Assembly (NCBI GenBank): GCA_030141605.1
Contig: JAQGDQ010000230.1
Location: 62,001 to 126,000, forward strand
Length of the DNA stretch: 64,000 nucleotides
Origin: Tubiluchus corallicola
Taxonomy: Eukaryota; Priapulida; Priapulimorpha; Priapulimorphida; Tubiluchidae
Reading direction: 5' to 3'
Positions 12,194 to 24,304 of this stretch are shown one piece after another. Both the position numbers and the translations under genes were made by a program. The notes under the pieces were generated by a model that worked only from the letters and a program-made list of their open reading frames with translations, made no database searches and was not told where the DNA came from. Numbering within the stretch: position 1 is the first letter of the stretch; each line of letters begins with the position of its first letter.

Positions 12194-15100
12194 GCAATTG
12201 TAATGGTGCTTTTCTCTAATAAACAATAAGCAGTAATAAATCTATGCCTATTTCTTAATAGGTATAGACTTAGGGGCATACACTCTAGGGCCAGGCAGTC
12301 TTTGATCAAAGGTTATTTAATACATTGAGCTAATTTTCTTTCATATATGCTTTATAAATGGGTTATTATTTATTTTACGAGTAGGTATTATTTGCACATA
12401 CTGTATGCAGGTCAGCCATGGTAATTTTATTAGCTTTGGTTTTGCATTTGTGTTTGTGTTAAGCGATGGATACCTAAGAGGTCCTCTTTATCAGTAAAAG
12501 TAAAAATAAAGGCCACTAAAAAGCTAATGCATTGAAGAGAAGCATATGGTGATCATAGTCCCATGAATTTAAGCAGAGAAAGTAAGCTGTTTTTGTTAAT
12601 CAGCACTGTTCATTTAGTGTCCAGACGCATTTCGGTATATGTATTGCCAAATTTTGTCAGTGTTACATAACTCAGATATTGTAATTTCATTAATCCCATC
12701 ATTAACAGCTTTAGACAATGAGAGTGAAAATAACACTACATAATTGTTAACCTAAGGTAAATAATAAAATCATATAAACATAGTAAATTGTATGCACCGT
12801 AAAAAAGGCCTGAAAGTTTGTAGTAGTAATGTTATTGTCACTATAAAGGTACCATAAGCTGACAGGTTTCGGAATTGATTATTTATCTGCATTTAATCCA
12901 AAACATTCCATTTAAATAGAATTTAAGAACAGAAAAAGTGTTGCTATTGTGACAATCTTCATAACATATCACATATGTCCTGAAAATTTTAATGCCTTGT
13001 TACAAGAATTTTGTTTACAAATGCAAGAAATTGTACTAATTTTAGCTTGTGTATTTGTGACAGATTACATACAAAATATAATGTTAAGTAAAATGCATGT
13101 TTTACCATTGTCTGTCAACTTACTTTTTGTTTTGCAGATTTTATGTCAATGAAAATTGTTGGCAGATTATTGAGAAAGTCTGGTGCATTTTTTATACGCC
13201 GATCATTCGGAACAGATAAATTATACTGGGCAATTTTCACGGAGTATATTCAAACTCACATGCGTAATGGTGATGCACCAATAGAGTTTTTTGTTGAAGG
13301 CACGAGAAGTCGATCACTGAAGTCCATGACACCAAAGTTAGGTACTACCTAGGTACCATGATTTACTTATGCAGTTTTTTACTTGAAAATGTCTTTATTG
13401 TTGTGTAAAAAGTAAAAATTGTATAGTACTTTTGAGCACACTGCGCAAAATTCCATGGTGCACGCACAACCTTATACAACAAATCTAAAATTTTAAGTTG
13501 TAAATTTAACTTTCACAATTGATATTTGTGTACATAGCTGCATCTAACAGTTAACCTTTATTAAATGTTTCATGGAAACGTTGTTTCAGGATGTTTGTTA
13601 GCCGTCTTAGAAACCTACTTTAAGTGTGAAGTGCCGGACATGTACATTGTGCCTGTTAGCATAAGTTATGAAAGGGTCCTTGAAGAGTCTTTGTATGCAT
13701 ATGAACTGCTTGGCGTTCCAAAACCTAAAGAGTCAACTTCAGTGAGTACTGACTGTATTGTTATTGCTTAAACTATCTAAATAGTGACGAGCATTGCACC
13801 AGTTACTGTCTTGTGTGAAAATAATCTACTTTTCACTGATTATTCTCACTAAAGAAGGACCTAAAAGTGATGTTCATTGGTTTACTTTTGGGCTTTAGCA
13901 CTAGTAGAGTTGTTGTCTTGTCTAGTGAGCAAGGTAGTTTAGCCTTTGAAACACGGATATCAGTTAATGTCAGTATTATAGATAGAGAAATTGCTGCTAT
14001 GGTAAATTGGTTTGTTAAGAAAGTCATTGAAAATGTCTACATGATGTCTCATTTACTTGTGTTGTCATTGATTTGGCTAGTCCTATTTTTCACGTTAGAC
14101 ACCAAGAACAATGCCGGCTTTGTTGTGAATATGCTGTCGCACTGTTAGTAAGCACTTACCTAATTTTTCTTGGGCTTGTTGTTGCCTTATGATTTTGCAG
14201 CAAGTCTATGTTTCTCGGACATTCCAGGGAGACACAGATAAGCAGACAGTGTTGCGTGGCTTAAGAACAGTTTTTTAATTTGTGAAAGTTATGACCTGGT
14301 AAACTAGTGGAATATAATCCTACATAGTGCTTTGATTTGTGTAGCAAAAGAAATAGATAAAAAATGAAGCCAAACTTAACTGTGATTACACACTCTTTAC
14401 AGCTATTTTTTACGTAGAGGCGCTAAATGTCTGTTAAAACTTTTTTTGTTACAGGGATTGTTAAGAGCAAGACATATTCTTCAAAATGACTATGGTAGTA
14501 TTCATGTGACTTTTGGCACACCTGTGTCCATTCATGACTACTTTGATAGAAAAGTGGACAGAACTGTTCATGGTTTAGAACCAAGGTAATACCTGATCTT
14601 TTTTGCACTTGTTTTTATCTGGTCTTACGTAAGTAGGAATCTATTAATTGCAAAAACATAAATTTAGACCTAGCAACAGTGTGCAATACATGTATTAGTA
14701 CTGCAATAAAGCATTTCTGTTTGTTTGTTTTTGTGTTTATGCAACAAAGCAATGATGTTATTTTATCATTTTGAAAATTGCAGCCTTTCATGTAATCACT
14801 GCAGTGTTCAGGAATGTTATTTGGCAGCCTGGTTTGCTGAGCACTTGACGTGAAAGATTGTAAATATTAAATTTTGCCAATGCAGCTTGTCCACTCAGTA
14901 AGACGTGTGACTAGGCTTATAAAAAATCAAAACTAAGAAAATATTCAATTGATTGAATTTGCAGGTATTATTGTACTTGCACATGCTGACTATTTTTCTT
15001 TCCTTTACATGACTTTGTGTATATTAATGTGTTTAATAAAGACATGGTATTTAATTGGTACACTGGTCCTTTTTTTGAGGAAATTTGGTATTTACAGGTA

Positions 15101-18100
15101 TTTGTCAACGTTAACATCTAAAGAAATGGTGGCTGCTCAGGAATTTGCTTATGAAGTGATTTTGTTGCAACAAAAGAATACAATCTTGTCTCCATGGTCA
15201 TTGATATGTGCCGTGTTGTTGCAGACCATGAATGGCGTGTCGTTGCAAACCGTGGGTGGCGTGTCGTTAAACCAGCTTCTGCTTGATGTACAGTGGTTAA
15301 AACAGTTGGCTGAAAATCTTGGTTCATCAGTGGATTGGCCTGGTATGAATGAATTTTATGTGCTAGTACATGAAATATTTTAATGAGAAGCAAATTTAAC
15401 TGTAACATCAAGGTAATGTTCTTATTTATACAAGTCAGATTGACACCAGTTAAAACTACTACTAGTCTGACATACTGTTATGATGAGCAAATCTTCATAT
15501 CATTTGCCAGTGCAGCCATACCTCATATGCTTATTTATCTGCTTGTGACTGCTGCTAAAACTGCATTGCTTTTGTTTAAGTACTTTTTATCTGTTAAGAA
15601 ATTATAATTAATTATTGTTAATTGCTGAAATACTTAGCTAAGTAGTAAACTAAAATGCTCAGAAATTAAAGTTCAAAATACAAGGTTAGCTATTAGTTAG
15701 CAGTCTTTTTAACAAGATTTCTCAGGAACAAAAAGAAAATTTGAAAAAGAAAAAAGTACTTCTCATTAAAAGCCTGCATATGAGGAATACATATCAGAAG
15801 ATGACTGGGATGCCTTTTGTCAATTAGTAGAAATTTAGTATTTGATTTATAAGCTAACGTGTTATTTAGTGCTTTTTTTAACTTGAAAAGCACTTAGAAG
15901 ATCTTTGCGAAAGATTTTCAAGGCAATTATTTTTGCTTCTTATCTGCCTGTGTGGGCTTGCTATAGTCATTGCATACTTCACTAAATATTATTGAAACAT
16001 ATCTCGTTTTCTTTTTGACCCAAAAAAGTTTTATAATTTTATTTTTTCTTTAAGATTAATTGCAGTTATCTTACGATGAATCTTGCATCTCATGCAGCTT
16101 TTGTAATTTTTCTTTTAGCTTTTGTTGCTTTAAACTTTTGCTGATTTGTGTGCTTCTTTCAAAATGCTTCCTTGGATAAAGAAAATAATTTGGTATGCCT
16201 TTGTTGCATAATGTGTTCGTAAATGTGTTCTTAGTTTCACATATTTGTATTGTCCGGGCCACAGAGTGAAAGATTGTGATATATTTGTCTCAGTTTGCTA
16301 GTGTTTGTTTCATCTTTGTCATTCCTTTTGCTTCTTACATGGTTTCTTTATTCTTACTCTGCCATAATGATCTTATCATTATCCATGCATAAACTAACAC
16401 ATACTTGCAGTGCCTTGCACTAAATTGTCGGTTCATTGCTTTTCTATTTTTGTTTGTTACTAGCTATCTTTTAATTTTTGGCAATCCTAGCCAGCTTTTA
16501 TTATTGTGTACAGTTAATTTCTTAAGTTGTGTTTTGTATTATGTTTTACTTTGTGTAATTGTTGCTAACATATGCATTATGCATTAATGTTTTTATCAAC
16601 AAGTGTATAAGGGTGCATGTGCAAATTAGCTAACCGAACTTGTTAATTTTATTTAAATTTTGTACCAAGATTATTACAAGAAGTCATCGACTATGCAGGT
16701 AACGACTGTTGAACTTTATGACGACGACCATAACAACAACAAACATTATGATATAGCTTTATTAAACAGCAGACACATACACAGTGCTACACATACAAGT
16801 CTGACTTGTGTCTGGGTACAGCCACTCAGTCTTAACCGATTATGGTCCTAAGTCATCATGTTTAAAGATATTGCAATGCATCTATTGTGATTGTAAAACT
16901 TCCAACAGCTTTGCACCATAAATACTACCTTAAAGATTTGTTTTTTCTCTTTTGCCATAAGTAAGTTCCCTTTTGCAGTGAGCGCCCTGCCAATGCATTT
17001 TAACACCTGGGTTACAAATATTTGCTGCTTATTTAAATATTGTAATGAAATGATAAAAGAACCGCAGTTCTGTTTTTAATTGAATTTTAGCTTCCTGTTT
17101 TCAGCAGCAAATTAATTAACGATGCCTTTGTGAAACTTTAAAGTTTTATTTAACAGAGCTGCTTTGCAATCCGCTGCCCTGCTTTAAGGCATCTCTTAAA
17201 CAGATTATGTTGAATATTATTATAGGCTGCTTAGGCTAGGTCTACTCCATTTTCCTTCAACATTTCTATTTGTTTGTTTTGCTCTAAAGCTTTCCTGTAA
17301 CTGCCAAGAGTATGAATTTCAAAATTTAAAGGGAACACCCTTAAACATAATCACATCAGTTTTGGGCAGTCAGTGCTAAAGTTTCTGAAATTGTCACCTC
17401 CTAGTACCTCCCAGAAGTACCTTATGACACTCTGGTAAGTAATTGTAGATGCTTCCAACAAGTTTACGTAGCACGTTATGATTTAACTGTGCAAGTCTGT
17501 GCACAATGAAATAGCAATTAAAATGAAGCTTTATACTGTCATCGCTGATGAAAATCAGTAAGATTTATTTCTTTTATGCTGTTATAAAATTTTGTAGCAT
17601 CTTTGTCAAAGTTCACACTCAATCTGAATACTGGTGGAATGAATGTGAAAATTAATATTTATTATTTACTTGTTCTATTGTACAAAACTTTTATTTTAAC
17701 CTCAATTTTTTGTGTAATTTAGTTATTAACAATTTTCTTCTGTCACTTGTATCATGAGGAGAGGCAAAATCTTGTCAGTGATTAAGTGAATAAGAGTCTG
17801 TAGAGACCATCCTATGAGACCTTACTAAAGGTTACTCACTTTTGCATCATCTTTTGCTATTTTCTAGTTGGCAAAACGGCAGAGTGGATAATAAGAGATG
17901 CCCTCACTATGCATGCTGAAACAGTGACACTCACTCCTGATAACATGGTTTTGCTTAACCCGTTGGAGAAGGTAAAACCTAGTCGCAGTGGACTTGATCC
18001 TATGACTATGTCTGTTGCCGTGCGCCACATGACTTTGGCTATATATCGAAATCAACTCATGCATTCTTTGTTGCATGTGGGTCTGATCTCAGTTGCTCTG

Positions 18101-21100
18101 AATGTTTCTGATGTCACATCACAAACTATAGGTACGAGATATTTTTCTTATATTTAACAATTTTAGCACATACTAAGTGTAGGAATGAAGTACTCATAAT
18201 ATATAATAGAACCAGGACCCACATAATGATTGCCAAACATTGATACCTATCCTACCTCATCAATTACATTGAAGATTTTTTTTCTCATACTTCCACTTAG
18301 CCAAATGCAAAAGCCACAATTACTGAATGTGTATTGCATTTGGAACAGAAAATATCAAATCAAGATATGCAAAACATTTAAAAATTGTCAACAACATCAT
18401 CATATTTCTGAAAATATCAGAAAACATCAAATCAAGATATGCAAAACATTTAAAAATTGTCAACATCATCATATTTCTTATGATATATTTTTAATCATCA
18501 TAAGACAGAATTCTATATTAAAGTAAATCTGATTAAACACTAGTTATCTGCCTTCATACCTCAATCAAGTGTCCATCTATGCTTTATGATATTACTCTGT
18601 ATGGTGCTTACCACAATTTCTATCACTACATTTTCCGTTATTGAGGGTTATTTCTTTTTCATTGTTTCCCAAATGTCCATCATTTGTTTGGATCACTTGT
18701 TGTTTTGTTGTTTCTCATAATCTTACCTTGGATACTAGATGCAGAACAGCTTCATGTGAATCCAGTTCTTTCCTCTGACTACTTATCTTTGGAATTCTTA
18801 ATGAGAGTATTGTTTTCTTCCAACTGCAACAACGCTTGCTTCAAAATGAACATATCATTACTAAGTAAAGGAACCACTAATCTGTTTTTGAGAATCTGTA
18901 TTTATATTCTTATTTTCTCATCCATTGTTTTGAGTTATTACTCTCCTTGTTTAGAATGTTCTACATTCATATTAAAACAAGCAACTGTATTGTTAAAAAC
19001 TTAAAAACATCACAAATGTTCACAGTCGGATTGTCTCTAGTGCTTTAAGTTCTTAATAATAAAGCTGTCTTTTAAAATGCTGTAGAGTTCCTGCTTAAAC
19101 TGGCTTGAATCTACTTTAATGGTAAATTAAAGTTGTGAATTAACTATCACCATGTGACACTGACACATCAAAACCTGGTTTAAGTTTGTGTTACTATATT
19201 CTGTGTTTACATATTCTGGCAAGGTAAAACATTCATACACATACCTAAAATAATATTATCTTGCTACTATTACTCACCTATTACTGTTGAAATATTAAGC
19301 TGTGGAAGACATGCATCTGGTCATAGTAGTGCAATTGTAGTTGACTTGTTTTATGACAATCATTAAGTGGGTGCTAATTTTACTGTTTTTCTTAAAAGCG
19401 GATGCTCGTCAGTAGTATTAAAAACTGTATTATTAACAATACCTATATTATAAACCTTTAATGTCCGATTTGTGCATCACCATGAACTTCTTTTTGGATG
19501 CTTCAGCTATATCTTGTTTGTGTATTGGACATCTACCTAGGATGAATATGAAATTGCATTTTCTACAATCCTAATTAGGGTTTAGAAGATACTAACTATT
19601 GGTGTTAAAATATTATGTTCTCTTTTTTTATGAAAAATGGTTTGTGTAATTAGACAAAAATGTGCAGGACTCACATGAATTTCTGTTTCCTTGCTAACTT
19701 GCACCAAGTTCTCGGAAAATGCTTAATACAAAATGCTTCATATTACAAGAGTTTTTTTAAATTACTTTACTTTGCAATTTTAGCTTGGCAGTAATTTATA
19801 GTTATCTTATCAGTAGCGTTTTCTATTTTCTGCAGAAGAGCTATACGATCAATACAGCTTTCTTCAGAATCTCTTGTCGAAAGATTTTATTTTTCACCCA
19901 CACAAAAATCGAAAGGTAAATAAGTGTAACAAGTACAACAATTCTTTGTATAGGTTAATGTATAATTTTGGTGGATTTTTTTGTACATTTAATAGTATTA
20001 AAATTCTACATTGATTATGTGCAAGCTTTCAATCTGAGGCTGGCAAAACAAACTGAGCTTAAACTACAGAGTGTACAGAGAGCTTAAAAAATAAAATGTC
20101 AAATGCAAATACAGTCATACCTCTGTTTTCGACCAAAATTCGTTCCTAAAAAATGTTTGAAAACCGTTTTGGTTGAGCACCGAATCATTTATTCCCATAA
20201 GAAATAATGTAAAAGCAAATAATCTGCTCTCAAGCACCAAATGAACTGTAAAGTATTACTAAAATGAAATATAATAATGCAAAAATGTTTGTTCAAATAG
20301 TAGATATGATACATTTGATAAGAAAAACTTAATAGAATTACTTAAAAAGAAAAACGTAATTGTTCCTGCATGAAAAAGCGGAAAAAAATAAGCGTAGAAA
20401 GCAGTTAGTGATGTTAGGCGATTAAAATCTTGCGCTTGAATACTCTTGGGCGCGGTCGGATTACGCTCAGCTCTACTCGGCTCGCCGCGCACGTGTTAAT
20501 CACGTGTTTGGCGGTTGGTCGAGTACCGAAATTCTGGTCGAAAGAGGAGACAATTTCAGCTCGAATTTTCTGGTCGAAAACCGATTTGTACGAGTACGGG
20601 GACGTTCGAAAACGGAGATATGACTGTAAGCAAACTGCTGCTTCACAAGTAAGTGCTTTTGACATTTCCTTGTGTCTATAACATTACTAGTTCAGAAAAA
20701 TAGCAGTTTTTTTCTATTAATCCAAGCATCTCAATTCAATATGATTATTATTAGCTGTTTGCTCTAAACAAATTTTTAATAACACCACTTTTTATTAATT
20801 CAGATGTTTGACCATGCTCTGCTGAGCATGCGACATCTCGGTGCAGTCATGATAGAAGAAAATGTAGTTATTAAACCAATGCCAGCCAGCAGAACATCAG
20901 TCTTTCTCAGCCAATTATTTGAACCATTCCTATGTGCTTATTGGGTATGTTTAATAATTATTAATTATTATTATTATTATTATTATTAAAAAACTCTTGT
21001 AACCTGAAGATTAAATTACATTACATTAAATAAGATACACTGAAGTAGTAAATAACTTTGTTGGAGCTTGATACATGATGCATGTATTGCAGTAGAAGTC

Positions 21101-24036
21101 GTGTATTTGTTAATGCATCCCTTCTCGCACTTTTAATTTTTTTAGTTTTCTCACAATGAATGAATTTTTTATTTTTGCAAAAACTAGTAGCAATGTTATT
21201 TAGTCATGAACTCATAAAAATATTTGTGTAGTCTGACTAGACTTGTTATTATTATGCATTAGGAAAAAATTTGCAATTCCCCACACAATTTAAATAAACT
21301 AACCTTAACCCTAACCCTAACCCCCTACCCCAATGCTAACACTAATCCTCTTCACCTACTAATTTCTTGTGTGTGCAGAATTGTAAACTTTAGCATGTTT
21401 TTATTAGTAAGAAAAATTTGTATATCATGATAAGACTCTGGAAGAATATGCTTGGTATCTAACAGTAAACGATCTTTTTAGTTACAATGCCAATTCTTAA
21501 TTGCTCAAGCACACGTGGATGCATTTAAGATTGGAGAGCTTTCTACAGGAGCTCAACGACTAGGTGCAGGGTTACTTCAACAGGGTCTTATTAAACACCA
21601 TGATATCCTTTCTTTGGAGCTACAAACAAATGCCGTTAATGGGCTAATTCACTGTAAAGCCATTCAGAAGAAAAAGAATGGGTAATGTATTTCTTAATTA
21701 ATTTTCTCTGTCATTGGTAATCAAATTGGCTAATTGTTAGAAAAGGTTTTTCGAAGGATATGATCAATGGCATCTATAAAGTGATAATGATGTTAGAAAA
21801 ACGACATGTTGAAAGGTTTTTAAAATCGGATGTATGTTTTGACAGGGTATGTTAACTCTACTAAAAAAGTATATGCCTGATACATAGTGTGATCCAGGTA
21901 AAAAAAGTCATAGGTAAAAACCTCAAAAAGTCATAGGAAAAGAAGTCACAGGAAAAAAGGCACAGAAATAAAAGAAATAACCCTAACCCGAACTCTGACC
22001 CTAACCCTAACGCTAGCCAAAATTTATTGTGACTCTTTTCCTATGATTTTCAAACCAAAATTCATTGTGACTTTTCTCCTACATGAAATTGTAACTTTTT
22101 TCCTGTGATTTTATTACCAGTCACCGCATAGTAATGAGTACTCATGATGACATGGCTTGACATGTCGTCCATGTACTTGAAATTACATGTGCTTGTATGC
22201 ATACGTAATTGTTACTAGAAGAACAATGCTGTAGTAGACAACTGGCATGTATAAACATTCACCTGACACACATTTCGTTTACTCTTTGTACTTTCTTTCA
22301 TTCGTAGGATAAACCTGAAGCCGGTGCAAGGAATTATTAAATAATATAATGTAAGGATTAGTGTTGGTAGTGGCAAATTGTATGTGCATTTAAAAAGTTA
22401 AACCTCTTCTTGAAAAGTTAAGCCTCTTCTTGTAAACAAAGATTTTTATTTATGGCAAAATATTGTGCTGAGAGACATAGGATCTTAGGATAAAACAAAA
22501 TGGTCATGTAGACAATGTTATGGTAATTTATTCGAATAAAAGGCCTTTGTTAACAGGAGAATGACAAGAGTTCAAATTAGGAAGACACGCATCCATGCAG
22601 GGGTAATTGTTTGCTACTTTTGCGAAAGTAGTATATTTTTTATTCTTGACTGTGCAGAGATCATATTACTGTGATATAGTTTAACAAGCTTACATATGCT
22701 TTATATCACGAGGAAAAAACGGTATTTGTTAATTGTTTGATACACTGTGTATCCTTTGTATTTAACGGGATGGGGGTAGCACCTATAGTTTGTAGAAGAT
22801 TTGAAGTGATCTCAGGACATTAAGAACATTATCTTGAATCAGGCATGGTATATTTCCTACGGATGGGAGGATATGTAAAAATATCAACAAATGTTGATAA
22901 AGGTATTATTTCCTTTTGCAGAAATGATGATCCATTCTTATTACCACATACAGAAAGCATTCAAAAGATTGCTGATAGAATAGGTGAGTATTGAAACTTT
23001 GACCACTAAGCTTTAACACGAAATCAGCTTTGCCTTGTTATTATTAGAAACAGCACTGTTTGAACATACAAAACAGGAAATTAAAAGCTAAGCCTTAAGT
23101 TAAGGTCTGCATTTACTTTTAGGTAAAAAAGCGTGCTTTAGCAATTTTGAAGCAGGCAACTTATAAGCTAATTAACTAATTATCATTTTACATTTGTACA
23201 AGAACAAGCGTATTAACCATTAGTAGCTACAGTATCAGATGCAACATTGCTGTGTTGCAGATTAAAAAAAGATATTTTTGCTTTCATTTCTGTTAATATT
23301 TTCCAAGCTCGCCTGTATTTAGTAAACGAATGTCAGTCTACCCATTTCTTTTTCTAAGTGACGCTGATGACCATATACTACCCCAATTTCTTTGTGCCAA
23401 GCTTCAAACTTAATGGTTTCATGACACTAAGAGGATATATAATTCGATTGTGAAGCTAAGTAACTGTAGCTATATATAGCATGTTGATTGAATTTACCAT
23501 CATTCTACTTCTCAAAAAGGCTAAAACAGTTAAATTGATGAAATGGATGTTGGCAAAAGCCTGACTTATAATGCTAATCTCATTTCAAAGTTACAATTGC
23601 TTATTAAAGCCTTGTAATTTGAGGTGTCTTTACACTTTTTAAGGGCTGACTTAAACAATGGGGAATGCTCGTAAGATTAGATATTATTGTAATTTGAGAT
23701 GTCTTTACACTTTTTAAGGGCTGACTTAAACAATGGGAAATGCTCGTAAGATTAGATATTATTGTTTAGCCAACATGTTCAATGTGAAATTTTCAAGTAT
23801 TTCAAATGATCAAAATTTAACATGACCAGCAGTTGCTTAATAAATTGTTGAAACGAAACAAGTAGTTTATAACTGCAATAATGCTACTATTCCAAATGTA
23901 TCACTAGCCTCCATGGGTTAACATTACTAACAATTAACATTCATTTTTTTGTTTAGGTGATTTTATAAAACTTCCATCCTATGATTCAAGTGTCTATTTA
24001 CAGCTATGCTCAAAAACTGTGGAAGCCAAACTTTAA
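9132..24036 (+). CDS. GNPAT: Peroxisomal dihydroxyacetone-phosphate acyltransferase, complete, 13 coding exons
   Basis: This enzyme acylates dihydroxyacetone phosphate with acyl-CoA, the first step of ether-lipid (plasmalogen) synthesis, on the inner face of the peroxisome. Exons: 9132-9320, 9846-10025, 10720-10849, 13138-13341, 13590-13741, 14455-14585, 15098-15342, 17868-18131, 19836-19915, 20804-20944, 21482-21681, 22922-22983, 23957-24036. All introns are GT-AG and all phases match, giving 685 residues (human about 680). Glycerolipid acyltransferase blocks are visible: catalytic HX4D (HRSYMD, H139 and D144), [10 protein letters not shown] (about 182-191), FVEGTRSR (about 218-225) and VPVSISY. 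The protein ends AKL, a PTS1 peroxisomal import signal also found in the mammalian enzyme. The start is [15 protein letters not shown]; the N-terminus is shorter than in mammals, and an upstream exon could add to it. Exon 7 carries an 8-residue tandem duplication. Confidence 0.95.
9630..9702 (+). repeat. Degenerate CAGG/CAGA-type microsatellite in GNPAT intron 1
   Basis: The run is imperfect: AGACAGCAAGACAGGCAGGC, then repeated CAGGCAAG/CAGGTAAATAGG units. Confidence 0.6.
11356..11818 (+). mobile_element. 3' end of a non-LTR retrotransposon (LINE) in GNPAT intron 3
   Basis: An open frame of 130 codons includes [38 protein letters not shown] and AKHFIF. This matches the carboxy-terminal pattern of many metazoan LINE ORF2 proteins (L..yNi..fmyk..., N.RN......k.RT......f...G.k.wn). 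After a frame change, [15 protein letters not shown] continues the usual SFK..lk.yLl ending to about 11818. It has no reverse-transcriptase core, so it is a 5'-truncated, decayed copy in sense orientation within the intron. Confidence 0.65.
12147..12189. repeat. (TA)n microsatellite in GNPAT intron 3
   Basis: This is an uninterrupted TA run of about 21 units. Confidence 0.95.
18342..18480. repeat. Tandem duplication, period about 72 bp, GNPAT intron 8
   Basis: The string ATCAAATCAAGATATGCAAA followed by ACATTTAAAAATTGTCAAC appears at about 18354 and again at about 18426. The second copy has lost one ACA triplet from the CAACAACATCATC stretch. Confidence 0.85.
20112..20626. mobile_element. 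Pogo/Tigger-like non-autonomous element in GNPAT intron 9
   Basis: The left end is CAGTCATACCTCTGTTTTCG. The reverse complement of the right end is CAGTCATATCTCCGTTTTCG. The inverted repeats match except for two bases, and TA flanks both sides (20110-20111 and 20627-20628), as expected for Tc1/mariner/pogo insertion. Size is 515 bp. The interior is GC-richer than its surroundings around 20430-20620 and has repeated TTCTGGTCGAAA motifs. Overlapping open frames on both strands (20414-20681) look accidental and do not resemble a transposase. Confidence 0.88.
20958..20987. repeat. (ATT)n microsatellite in GNPAT intron 10
   Basis: This short run of ATT units lies just after exon 10. Confidence 0.85.
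21268..21388. repeat. Short inverted-repeat element with a telomere-like core, GNPAT intron 10
   Basis: The arms TTTGCAATTCCCCACACAA (left) and, as reverse complement of the right, TTTACAATTCTGCACACACAA bracket TTAACCCTAACCCTAACCCC (21304-21323), three copies of the metazoan telomere unit. The whole is about 120 bp. It is probably a small mobile element rather than a telomere scar, because a second element of the same plan lies 600 bases away. Confidence 0.6.
21892..22126. repeat. Second inverted-repeat element with a telomere-like core, GNPAT intron 11
   Basis: The arms hold repeated GTCATAGGAAAA/GTCACAGGAAAA motifs on the left and their complements (TTTTCCTATGATT, TTTTTTCCTGTGATT) on the right. 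The outer ends GTGATCCAGGTAA and, complemented, GTGACTGGTAA resemble each other. The centre (about 21978-22018) is TAACCCTAACCCG followed by CTGACCCTAACCCTAACG. Size is about 235 bp. Confidence 0.6.
23612..23764. repeat. Tandem duplication, period 75 bp, GNPAT intron 12
   Basis: Two head-to-tail copies begin TTGTAATTTGAGGTGTC (23612) and TTGTAATTTGAGATGTC (23687), and each ends GTAAGATTAGATATTATTG. They differ at only a few positions, so the duplication is recent. Confidence 0.92.
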
Positions 24037-24298
24037 GCACAGTCTGTGACTATATCTCAGGTACACAAATATTTAATTGTCTTTCTCTGTGCTGCCTTTA
24101 TAATATATTCACTGTAGTTACTGTTCCGAAACTCTTCATTTTCATTGTTAACGTTTTATATTGCAACTACTTTTCACTTTCAATTGACATTTAAACAACA
24201 CCTCTGTACATGTGTGCTGTAATTATATGCTCTGTAACTAGGGTATTCATCATCTTAGCATCTATTGTCTTTGGTCCTATCATGTCATTTACCTAATC

Positions 24299-24304
24299 AA
24301 TAAA
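24299..24304 (+). promoter_or_regulatory. Candidate GNPAT poly(A) signal AATAAA
   Basis: An AATAAA lies about 260 bases downstream of the GNPAT stop codon (24034-24036) in AT-rich sequence. It is the first canonical signal I see after the stop. Confidence 0.5.

Noticed and set aside
18684-19004. 106-codon hydrophobic open frame in GNPAT intron 8
   Set aside because: The T-rich intron gives Phe/Leu/Ile-rich translation by composition alone, and the GNPAT exons splice cleanly around it.
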